From NCBI GenBank assembly GCA_965237565.1, contig OZ250145.1:930001-994000 (forward strand): 64,000 nt of DNA. The letters are read 5' to 3'. This DNA comes from JANQSP01 sp965237565 (GTDB lineage: Bacteria; Bdellovibrionota; Bdellovibrionia; Bdellovibrionales; UBA1609). Below the pieces are notes generated by a model. The model was not told the DNA's origin, ran no database searches, and saw only the letters and a list, made by a program, of their open reading frames with translations. Position 1 is the stretch's first letter. Every line of letters begins with the position of its first letter. Positions 10,341 through 17,856 of this stretch are shown here, piece by piece. Position numbers and translations under genes: made by a program.

Positions 10341-10503
10341 TTTGAGATCTCGCTTCATCTTGTTTGAGATGCCACCTCATTTGTTTGAGATCTCGCTTCA
10401 TCTTGTTTGAGATGCCACCTCATTTGTTTGAGATCTCGCTTCATCTTGTTTGAGATGCCACCTCATTTGTTTGAGATCTCGCTTCATCTGTTTGAGATGC
10501 CAC
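10341..10503. repeat. 43-bp tandem repeat array, four copies
   Basis: Copies start at 10341, 10384, 10427 and 10470. Each 43-bp unit is itself made of two related halves: a 22-mer beginning TTTGAGATCTCGC and a 21-mer beginning TTTGAGATGCCACC. The last copy lacks one T and degenerates after TTTGAGATGCCAC. The first half contains the 8-bp palindrome GAGATCTC. There is no spacer variation, so this is not a CRISPR array. It occupies most of the gap between a lipoprotein gene and a secreted sugar dehydrogenase gene. Confidence 0.95.
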
Positions 10504-10553
10504 AAGCTTGTTGTTTTCATTGATGAGAATCCATCATAAATAGGAAATATTTC

Positions 10554-11711
10554 ATGTTGAGGTATTTGGTTCTTCTCCTTTCTTTGTCTCTCATTCATTC
10601 TGTTTGTTCTGCTTGGATTGATTTTTCCGAGCTCCCAAGGAGTCAGACTCTCATCACTGATTCCAAAGCCAGTGAACCCTTTGAAGTAGAAGTTTTGCTA
10701 GAAGGGCAGGGCGTGGTGTGGGGGATGATTTTTGTGAATGAAGATGAAATGCTCTTTACGAAACGCAGTGGCACTTTAAAATTATTTCACACCAAGACAA
10801 AGAAGCTTCAAGTCATTGTTGGTGTTCCAGAGGTTTATTCTAGCGGTCAAGGAGGATTGCTAGACATTGTTTTACATCCCAATTTTTCGAGCAACAAGAG
10901 AATTTATTTTTCTTATTCAAAAAATAAAGGATCTAAACAAACCACAGTTCTTGCTACGGCCATTCTCAATAGAGAAGAAAAAAAATTGGAACAAGTAAAA
11001 GATATTTTTTTGGCTCGTCCATTTGTAAATTCACAAAATCACTTTGGATCTCGATTGGCTTTCAACAAAGAGGGATTTTTATTTATGACTGTGGGGGATC
11101 GGCTCAATCGTCATTTTGCTCAAAAATTAAACTCTCATTTTGGAAAAGTGTTGCGTTTGACAGATCAAGGGAAAGCTCCTGCTAACAACCCCTTTGCAAA
11201 AGAAAAAGATGCTTTTCCAGAAATTTGGAGTTTGGGTCATAGAAACCCTCAGGGCTTATTTATCGATTCCAACACAAACGAAGTGTGGGAACAAGAGCAT
11301 GGGCCTAGGGGAGGAGACGAAATTAATTTGATCAAAAAGGGGGCCAATTATGGTTGGCCGATTATTACTTATGGAAGAGAGTATTTTGGACCAAAAATTG
11401 GAAAAGGAACGAAGAAAAAAGGGCTCGAACAGCCGATAAAATATTTCACTCCCTCCATAGCTCCGAGTGGGCTGTTGATTTATTCAGGTAAGAAATTCAA
11501 GAAATGGAAGGGTGATTTTTTTTCTGGAGCCTTGGCTTTGAGACACTTAAATCGTTTGAAAATAGCGAAGCAAAAAGTTCTTGAGGAGGAAAGACTCTTG
11601 TCTTCTCTCGGAGTGAGAGTCAGGAATGTGATGGAAGGACCTAGGGGATTTATCTATGTATCCGTTGATGATGGGAGAATATTTAGGTTAAAACCCTTGA
11701 CTGAGAAATGA
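10554..11711 (+). CDS. Secreted PQQ-dependent sugar dehydrogenase (GSDH/YliI family)
   Basis: Beta-propeller oxidoreductase predicted to oxidise aldose sugars in the periplasm with pyrroloquinoline quinone. A signal peptide (MLRYLVLLLSLSLIHSVCSA) is followed by the family landmarks in order: GQGGLLDIVLHPNF, FGSRLAFNKEGFLFMTVGDR, SLGHRNPQGLF, EQEHGPRGGDEIN, ANYGWPIITYG, and APSGLLIYSG. The length, 385, matches the family. The start at ATG 10554 has AGGA 8 nt upstream. No PQQ synthesis genes are in the window, so the cofactor may be scavenged or made elsewhere. It is convergent with the methyltransferase gene. Confidence 0.87.
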   Translation: MLRYLVLLLSLSLIHSVCSAWIDFSELPRSQTLITDSKASEPFEVEVLLEGQGVVWGMIFVNEDEMLFTKRSGTLKLFHTKTKKLQVIVGVPEVYSSGQGGLLDIVLHPNFSSNKRIYFSYSKNKGSKQTTVLATAILNREEKKLEQVKDIFLARPFVNSQNHFGSRLAFNKEGFLFMTVGDRLNRHFAQKLNSHFGKVLRLTDQGKAPANNPFAKEKDAFPEIWSLGHRNPQGLFIDSNTNEVWEQEHGPRGGDEINLIKKGANYGWPIITYGREYFGPKIGKGTKKKGLEQPIKYFTPSIAPSGLLIYSGKKFKKWKGDFFSGALALRHLNRLKIAKQKVLEEERLLSSLGVRVRNVMEGPRGFIYVSVDDGRIFRLKPLTEK

Positions 11712-11756
11712 GAAAGCATTGCCTAGCTAGAGAAAAGATTACTTAGCTAAAAATGA

Positions 11757-12596
11757 TCACTCCTCTTTGGCTACAAACATTTGAATGTAAGAATCTCCTT
11801 CCTTCCATGGCTGAGATTTCTCTGTACGATTTTTTTGAATCTGATTTTGCTCAAAAAATGCTATGTTTTGCAAATCCAACTTCTGCAATTCTCTTTGTAT
11901 TTGATCTTTCGTATAAGAATAATAATCCGTTAGGGAACATTCTCTTTTTATCATCCCAAAAACTTCACGACTAATTTGCTTTCCTATTTTTGAAAGATTG
12001 ACCTTTTTTATATCCAGCAAAAAATCTCCGCAGATGGAAAAATTGGACTCAGCTCTTTGCCTCAGATGTTTTATCACATTCCAAAATGGTTCTTTGGGAA
12101 CATAATAACTAATTCCCTCAGCGACCACACAAAGAGGCTGGATGGGATTCCATCCAGCTAGCAGTAATTTTTTTATTAAATCTTCTGCATTGATAATGTT
12201 TATTTTTAGGTAAAAAATATTTGCTTGTGGTAAAATTTTTTTAGCTAGTTTCTGTTGCAACTCAATGCTTTCACTATCTACGCCAAAGAAGAAATTTTCT
12301 GGAAATTGGGAACTCATTTTAATCATCACAGGGTCCCAGCCACAAGCTAGAATCAAGACTTGGCAGTTTTTTTGATTTTCAATCATATCCTTGATACAGT
12401 TGTGAATGACAAATTTTCTATTGGTAATAACATCTTTGATATAGGGAGATAAATGGCGGAGTTTCTCATACATTTTTTTTCCTTTTGAGAGGTTCAAAGA
12501 GGATAAAAATTGTTTGGACTCCGGATTTTTGTAGCTCAACCCAGCATCGCAAACCAAAACCAGTGCAGATGTCTCAGACAAGGATATAGACGCCAT
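11757..12596 (-). CDS. SAM-dependent methyltransferase, leucine carboxyl methyltransferase (LCM/PPM1) family
   Basis: The opening SLSETSALVLVCDAGLSYKNP and the SAM-binding motif QVLILACGWDPVMIKM (near residue 80), followed by FFGVDSESI with an acidic ribose-binding residue, are typical of the LCM fold (Pfam PF04072 type). A later segment, PLCVVAEGISYYVP, matches the family's post-motif region. Bacterial members methylate carboxyl or hydroxyl groups of small molecules; the substrate here is unknown. Monocistronic and divergent from the lipoprotein gene at 12703. Confidence 0.8.
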   Translation of the reverse strand: MASISLSETSALVLVCDAGLSYKNPESKQFLSSLNLSKGKKMYEKLRHLSPYIKDVITNRKFVIHNCIKDMIENQKNCQVLILACGWDPVMIKMSSQFPENFFFGVDSESIELQQKLAKKILPQANIFYLKINIINAEDLIKKLLLAGWNPIQPLCVVAEGISYYVPKEPFWNVIKHLRQRAESNFSICGDFLLDIKKVNLSKIGKQISREVFGMIKRECSLTDYYSYTKDQIQRELQKLDLQNIAFFEQNQIQKNRTEKSQPWKEGDSYIQMFVAKEE

Positions 12597-12702
12597 AAGT
12601 CAATACTATAAAAGAATGGTGAAAAAGGAAATACAGACTAGAGGCTTGAGATCATTTTATGGCATGGTTTTTAGGGGAAGAAAGTGATTTACTGAGTTTG
12701 GT

Positions 12703-13656
12703 ATGAGTTTTTCAAGGTTTTTCTTCCTCTTTTTTTTATTTTCTTCCTCATTTTCTTGCTCTGAATTTGTTCAACAAAGCACCGAGAGTAAATTCCCTTC
12801 TCTTAGGGAGGGGCAACTCTGGGACCTTAGAAAAGACACAAAAAAAATTGAAGGTTTTTTTATGACAACACAAATGAGCGATTTGCACCCCTCTTTGGCA
12901 AGCAGGGGACACTATACTTATGTGTGCATTCGGTTTTTGAATGATAAAACAGTGAATGAGACACTCAATCGGTCAGCTGTTCCTTTGTTGATCCAAGTGA
13001 GTAGCGAAACTGACAAACCGCAAGCCGAGTCAGTTCTCTTATATCACCTAGAGACAAGGGATCGCTTCTTTTATGATGATAGGGAGTTCTTTAAGTTGGC
13101 TCACTCTCCCATCAATCTAGGAGAAACGGAATACAATATTTTGGATGTGGAATTTAACCAGAAGGGGAAAATCACCGAGATCGTATTTGTTGAAAAAGGA
13201 AGCCAATTGGAGAATGAAATCAAGGCAGAATCTGATGAAAAGGAGTCATACGATTCTCATCGGGACGAAAAAGAAGAGGTTTTAACAAAAGAAGCAGAAG
13301 AATACGCAGATGAGGAAGACCCACAAAGCAGTCTCTTGATGCTTAGGGCTTTCGCAAGAGTATCTTCTAGCGACTGTCAAAATTGGCCCATACTCAATTA
13401 CAAACAATCTGATGAAATACCAGATTACTTGATGAATATCACTTCCCTCAAACAGAATGAAAAGGATCCAGAGGATCCAGAGATTGCTACCAGTCACTCT
13501 GTTTTGGACCAGTCCTCGCAAGTAAGCGGAGAGCAAATTGCATCTTCTAACAGAGTGAGGCAACAATCAGAAGACAAACTTTCTTACCTGCAATCTATCC
13601 ATACAGTCCCTGAGTTAGTGCCTTATTATTCAGTAGAAAAGGTACAGAACAACTAA
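12703..13656 (+). CDS. Orphan lipoprotein, acidic
   Basis: The signal peptide is rich in Phe and Ser and ends in a lipobox SSFSC (Cys19). The N-terminal half (about 25-170) looks like a compact domain. The C-terminal half is Glu/Ser-rich and probably disordered (EKEEVLTKEAEEYADEEDP). No family is recognised. No good ribosome site lies before ATG 12703. It precedes oppA by 93 bp, but no coupling is evident. Confidence 0.7.
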   Translation: MSFSRFFFLFFLFSSSFSCSEFVQQSTESKFPSLREGQLWDLRKDTKKIEGFFMTTQMSDLHPSLASRGHYTYVCIRFLNDKTVNETLNRSAVPLLIQVSSETDKPQAESVLLYHLETRDRFFYDDREFFKLAHSPINLGETEYNILDVEFNQKGKITEIVFVEKGSQLENEIKAESDEKESYDSHRDEKEEVLTKEAEEYADEEDPQSSLLMLRAFARVSSSDCQNWPILNYKQSDEIPDYLMNITSLKQNEKDPEDPEIATSHSVLDQSSQVSGEQIASSNRVRQQSEDKLSYLQSIHTVPELVPYYSVEKVQNN

Positions 13657-13749
13657 AAAATAAAAACAGTGGAAAACGATAAGAAGGCCAGAACGTTCTA
13701 ATTAATAGGTTTACAAAATTCCTTTCAAGGAGTATAAGTTTTTCTCGTT

Positions 13750-15345
13750 ATGAAGTCTTATTTCTTGAAAATTCTCCTACTTGTATTTTTCCTTTGTTCG
13801 ACTTCTTGTTTTAAAAAAAACAAATCTAGCGAACAATCTTTTCTTTTGTCTGAGACTTTTCGATTCAATATTGCAACAGAACCGCCAACCTTGGATTGGA
13901 ATAAGGCTACAGACACTGTGTCGAGTCTCGTAGTGGATAACATCATGGATGGTTTATTGGACTATGATTTTTCAAAAAAAAAGATAGCTCTGCAACCAGC
14001 CTTGGCCGAATCTTGGAGTTCCAGCCCTGATAGGAAAATCTGGACTTTTACCATCAGACAAGGAGTGAAGTGGAGCGATGGACAGGAATTGAAAGCTCAA
14101 CATGTCCTAGATAGCTGGGAGAGGTTATTGAATCCTCATACGGCTTCCGAATATGCCTATCCTCTTTATGTTATAAAAAATGCGAAAGCATACAACAAAG
14201 GAGAGTTGAAAGATTTTTCTAAAGTGGGAGTATCTGTCAATAATAAAAAATCTCAATTGATTGTTGAGCTCAAGCAAGCGATGAGTGAATTTCCTTATTT
14301 GGTTTCTCACAGTAGCACATATCCTGTGCGAAAGGATGTCATTCAAAAATACGGAAATCGTTGGACAGAGCCAAAGAACCTAGTCACTCTTGGAGCTTAC
14401 GAGCTCAAGAAATGGGAACATGACAAACAAATTCTCCTGCAAAGAAATGACAATTATTATAAACTCCCTTTATCGAAAATAAAAAATGTAATCCTTTATA
14501 TGATTTCTGAGCCGGTAACCGCTTTCAATCTTTTTGAGCAAGGTCGCTTGGATGCAGTCATTCCCCCTGCTACGCAATTACCAATTCTAAGAAAAAGAAA
14601 AAACTACAAAGAACACGGTATACTGGGTATCTACTACTATGGTTTTCATGTGAATAAAAAGCCTTTTCGCAATGTCCTTGTGAGAAAAGCATTTAGTCAA
14701 GCTATTAATAAAAAGCAAATTACTGATTTGTTGCAAGGCGGACAGATCCCTCTTTATGGATGGATTCCCACTGGAGTATTTGGATACGATTCTTCCGTAG
14801 GCCTCCCTTTTGATCCAGAGAAAGCCAATCACCTCATGGATGAGGCAGGATATGAAGATCGTTCTTTGTTTCCAAAAGTTAAACTCTCCTATAATACGGA
14901 TGAAAATCACAAACGAATTGCTGAAAATATACAATCACAATTAAAGAAGAATTTAAAAATTCGAATTGAGCTATCCAACGAAGAATGGAAAACGTATTTG
15001 CAAAGTCTTAAAGTAGGAAGGCAAGAGATTTATAGAATGGGCTGGCTGGCAGATTATCCCTCTCCAGATAACTTCATGACTTTGATGACATCTGACTCAG
15101 AAAACAATCGCACCTTCTGGGGGAATACACAGTATGATCAACTCACTCGCCAAGCTCGTTCTTTGCTCGATAACAAAAAAAGAGCACAACTCTACAAAAA
15201 GGCACAAAAACTTTTGGTTGAGGAGGGAATTCCGGTCATTCCCATTTATTCATCCCGTTCGCATTGGTTGATTTCTGATCGTGTAACAAATTTTCCTCTC
15301 AATGTGATGAATCGAATTTATTTTAGAGAAATTATCCTGCGTTAA
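13750..15345 (+). CDS. oppA: Oligopeptide/dipeptide ABC transporter substrate-binding lipoprotein (OppA-like)
   Basis: Lipoprotein signal peptide ending CSTSC (Cys20), then a family 5 extracellular solute-binding protein: RFNIATEPPTLDWNKATD at the start, WTFTIRQGVKWSDGQ near 100, LVRKAFSQAINKKQI near 310, and ENIQSQLKKNL near 395. 531 residues is normal for OppA. Captures peptides in the periplasm and delivers them to OppBC. First gene of an oppABC operon. A 10-bp palindrome AGAACGTTCT lies about 50 bp upstream. An AAGGAG site lies 16 nt before the ATG, unusually far, but the intervening in-frame TAA rules out a longer start. Confidence 0.88.
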   Translation: MKSYFLKILLLVFFLCSTSCFKKNKSSEQSFLLSETFRFNIATEPPTLDWNKATDTVSSLVVDNIMDGLLDYDFSKKKIALQPALAESWSSSPDRKIWTFTIRQGVKWSDGQELKAQHVLDSWERLLNPHTASEYAYPLYVIKNAKAYNKGELKDFSKVGVSVNNKKSQLIVELKQAMSEFPYLVSHSSTYPVRKDVIQKYGNRWTEPKNLVTLGAYELKKWEHDKQILLQRNDNYYKLPLSKIKNVILYMISEPVTAFNLFEQGRLDAVIPPATQLPILRKRKNYKEHGILGIYYYGFHVNKKPFRNVLVRKAFSQAINKKQITDLLQGGQIPLYGWIPTGVFGYDSSVGLPFDPEKANHLMDEAGYEDRSLFPKVKLSYNTDENHKRIAENIQSQLKKNLKIRIELSNEEWKTYLQSLKVGRQEIYRMGWLADYPSPDNFMTLMTSDSENNRTFWGNTQYDQLTRQARSLLDNKKRAQLYKKAQKLLVEEGIPVIPIYSSRSHWLISDRVTNFPLNVMNRIYFREIILR

Positions 15346-15395
15346 GGTATTTTGTTTTAAAATAATGAATTTTATTTTTGGGAGTTTTTAATTTC

Positions 15396-16502
15396 TTGAA
15401 AAAATCATTAGTAAATTTTTTTTTCTTTCTTTCTTTCGGTCGGCTTTTTGGTATTTTGATTCTAGGAGTTTTGTTTCTTACTCTCCTTTTGAGTTTTTTA
15501 AATTATAAAATTCCCTCTCTTTTATGGATTCTTGATCTAATAGGAATTTTTACTGCCTTTGCCTATTATGCAATCACACAAAAAATGCTCCCCTATGTTT
15601 TCAAGAGAATTCTAGGGGCTTTTTTTACTCTTTTTATTATCGCGAGTAGCACCTTCGCCCTGTTGAGGATTCTTCCCGGAGGTCCTTTTGATTCAGACAA
15701 AATACTTCCTCCCGAGATCCAAGCAAACATTGAGGCCAAGTACCATTTGGATCAATCCATCTTTTATCAGTACAGGAATTATTTGAAAGGCCTATTGAAG
15801 GGTGATTTGGGGGAGTCTTATAAATACATTGGGAGAAGTGTATCTGACATTATCGGGGATACCCTGCCCATCTCCATTCAATTGGGAATTTATTCTCTTA
15901 TCTTAGCCTATCTCTTAGGGATTCCTTTGGGAGTATTTGCAGCTTCTCGTCAGAACACGCTTACCGATCGCTTGGCTATGATTTTATCTATCAGTGGAGT
16001 TTCTCTGCCCAGTTTTCTTGTTGCACCTTTGTTAATTTTGTTTTTTTGTTTTTACCTTGGTTGGTTTGAGGTAGCTCTTTGGGAAGGACCTTCTTATTAT
16101 ATTTTACCCTTGGTGGTTTTGGGTGTGAGACCAGCTTCTATAATTGCTCGTCTGACTCGTGCGAGTGTTTTGGAAGTGATTCAGTCCGATTATGTGAGGA
16201 CAGCTAAAGCTAAGGGGCTCAGTCATTGGAGTGTTCTTTACAAACACACGTTAAAAAATTCGTTTTTACCTATCTTAACTTTTTCCGGTCCTTTGATAGC
16301 TGGCATTTTAACTGGGTCTTTTATTGTCGAGCATATTTTTGCCATTCCGGGAATGGCAAAGCATCTGATCAATAGTGTTTTGAATCGAGATTACCCTCTT
16401 ATTTTGGCTGTGACTTTGCTTTATTCGGTGGCTCTTGTATTCGCCAATTTGATAGTGGATTTGCTTTATAGTTATTTTGATCCTCGGATTCGTTTGTCAT
16501 GA
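15396..16502 (+). CDS. oppB: Peptide ABC transporter permease, OppB/DppB type, with N-terminal extension
   Basis: The canonical OppB begins at MLPYVFKRILGAFFTLF (codon at 15582) and continues with LLRILPGGPFD, the binding-protein-dependent permease domain, and the EAA-like loop around VRTAKAKGLSHWSVLYKH. Upstream lies an in-frame extension of about 62 residues with two extra hydrophobic helices. I place the start at TTG 15396, which has GGGAG 11 nt upstream; 15378 has no ribosome site. Starting at 15582 cannot be excluded. The gene overlaps oppC by 4 nt (ATGA), indicating translational coupling. Confidence 0.87.
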   Translation: MKKSLVNFFFFLSFGRLFGILILGVLFLTLLLSFLNYKIPSLLWILDLIGIFTAFAYYAITQKMLPYVFKRILGAFFTLFIIASSTFALLRILPGGPFDSDKILPPEIQANIEAKYHLDQSIFYQYRNYLKGLLKGDLGESYKYIGRSVSDIIGDTLPISIQLGIYSLILAYLLGIPLGVFAASRQNTLTDRLAMILSISGVSLPSFLVAPLLILFFCFYLGWFEVALWEGPSYYILPLVVLGVRPASIIARLTRASVLEVIQSDYVRTAKAKGLSHWSVLYKHTLKNSFLPILTFSGPLIAGILTGSFIVEHIFAIPGMAKHLINSVLNRDYPLILAVTLLYSVALVFANLIVDLLYSYFDPRIRLS

Positions 16503-17380
16503 AAACAAAAAGTCTTTTTTCTCATTCTTGGTCAAAGTTGAAAAAAAATAAGCTGGCGATGTCTTGCGCTATTTTTATCTTGTTCATGATTTTACTCAGC
16601 ATGTTCGCTAACTATCTGTCTCCCTATTCTTTTGAAGAGCAGTTTGAAGGGAAAATTCTTTTACCTCCAAACACAGAGCACTTACTGGGAACGGACAGCG
16701 TGGGACGTGATTTGCTTTCCCGCCTCATTTATGGTGGCAGAGTTTCAATGGTTGTGGGTATCTTCACAGCTTTTATTTCTCTTTTCCTAGGAGTTCTTTA
16801 TGGGTCTTTGTCAGGTTGGGTAGGAGGGAGAACAGATGCTATTATGATGAGGGCAATTGACATTTTGTATTCAATTCCCACCCTGGTTTTGTTGATTTTG
16901 GTGAAAGTGGTTTTTGATTCTTCAGGCATGATTGATCATTCGGGCCTCCGGTCTCTAATGGCTATTTTGGTGGCATTGAGTTTGGTCAGTTGGGTAACCT
17001 TGGCTCGTGTGGTGCGAGGCCAAGTGCTGCAAGTCAAGGAAACTTTGTATGTGGAAGCTGCTCGTTCTATTGGAAGTAGAGGAATTAGAATTTTGTGGCA
17101 TCATGTGTTTCCCAATATCTTAGGTCCGATTATTGTTTTATTAACGTTTCAAATTCCTACCAATATTTTATTCGAAAGTTTTTTAAGCTTTTTAGGACTT
17201 GGGCTTCAACCTCCATATAGTTCTTGGGGTGTATTGGCTGGAGAGGGGTGGAAAACTTTACGTTTTTATCCTCATTTAATGATCGCACCAGGGGTGGCAC
17301 TTTTTTTTACTATGATGGCTTTTAATTTATTAGGAGATGGATTGAGCGATGCTTTTGATCCGCAAAGACAAGTCTCCTGA
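16499..17380 (+). CDS. oppC: Peptide ABC transporter permease, OppC/DppC type
   Basis: Has the OppC N-terminal segment (KLKKNKLAMSCAIFILFMI), the GTDSVGRDLLSRLIYGGRVS motif, and the EAA loop (EAARSIGSRGIRILWHHVFPN). Together with OppB it forms the membrane channel of a peptide importer. The usual ATPases OppD and OppF do not follow; the next genes are ftsB and polA, so the ATPases must be elsewhere or shared with another transporter. Confidence 0.9.
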   Translation: MKTKSLFSHSWSKLKKNKLAMSCAIFILFMILLSMFANYLSPYSFEEQFEGKILLPPNTEHLLGTDSVGRDLLSRLIYGGRVSMVVGIFTAFISLFLGVLYGSLSGWVGGRTDAIMMRAIDILYSIPTLVLLILVKVVFDSSGMIDHSGLRSLMAILVALSLVSWVTLARVVRGQVLQVKETLYVEAARSIGSRGIRILWHHVFPNILGPIIVLLTFQIPTNILFESFLSFLGLGLQPPYSSWGVLAGEGWKTLRFYPHLMIAPGVALFFTMMAFNLLGDGLSDAFDPQRQVS

Positions 17381-17491
17381 CCCCTGTGATGTAGAGGTAA
17401 AAAAGTGGAACAGATTTTTCAACTATCTTATATTGGTGTTTGCAACTTCCTATAAAGTGTGTTTGTTTTTCAAAGAGATTGGAGAATCCAA

Positions 17492-17842
17492 TTGAGAAAA
17501 GCAAATTATTTTATCTATCTGGTAAAGAAAATTTTGGACAAACCTCTTTGGGTTTTATTTTTTTGTGCATTTCTAGCTTCTGCCAATACTATACTGGATG
17601 GGACTTTATTTCGTATATGGAATCTTTACGCCAGTGGGAAAATACTAGATCGTCGGATTGCCACATTGGAGAAAAAAAATATTTTTTTAGAAGAACGATT
17701 GAAAAAACTTTCTGATTCAAAATTTCTGGAAAAAGAAGTTCGTGATCGATTTGATCTGGTGAATGAAAAAGATTTGGTATTTATTTTTTCAGAAGAGGAT
17801 GAGGACTGGAAGGAGAAACACAAAGGAACAGAGAAAAAATAG
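17492..17842 (+). CDS. ftsB: FtsB/DivIC-like septum formation initiator
   Basis: Single-pass membrane protein: short basic N-terminus, one membrane helix (about 15-35), then a coiled coil (RIATLEKKNIFLEERLKKL) and the family ending FLEKEVRDRFDLVNEKDLVFIF, which corresponds to the conserved 'E..AR..lg.v..gE' region. Bridges divisome components in the periplasm. Start chosen at TTG 17492, which has GGAG 7 nt upstream (17481-17484), rather than GTG 17459. Only 14 bp before polA, so probably in one transcript. Confidence 0.78.
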   Translation: MRKANYFIYLVKKILDKPLWVLFFCAFLASANTILDGTLFRIWNLYASGKILDRRIATLEKKNIFLEERLKKLSDSKFLEKEVRDRFDLVNEKDLVFIFSEEDEDWKEKHKGTEKK

Positions 17843-17856
17843 AGGGTAGAAAATAA

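Noticed and set aside
10341..10503. CRISPR array
   Set aside because: Repeats are contiguous with no variable spacers, and no cas genes are present.
10398..10598. Minus-strand 66-codon frame with LKQM repeats
   Set aside because: It is the translation of the 43-bp repeats and has no ribosome site or conserved context.
13691..13710. AGAACGTTCT palindrome as an SOS (LexA) box
   Set aside because: Gram-positive-type SOS boxes need four bases between GAAC and GTTC; here there are none, and opp genes are not SOS genes.
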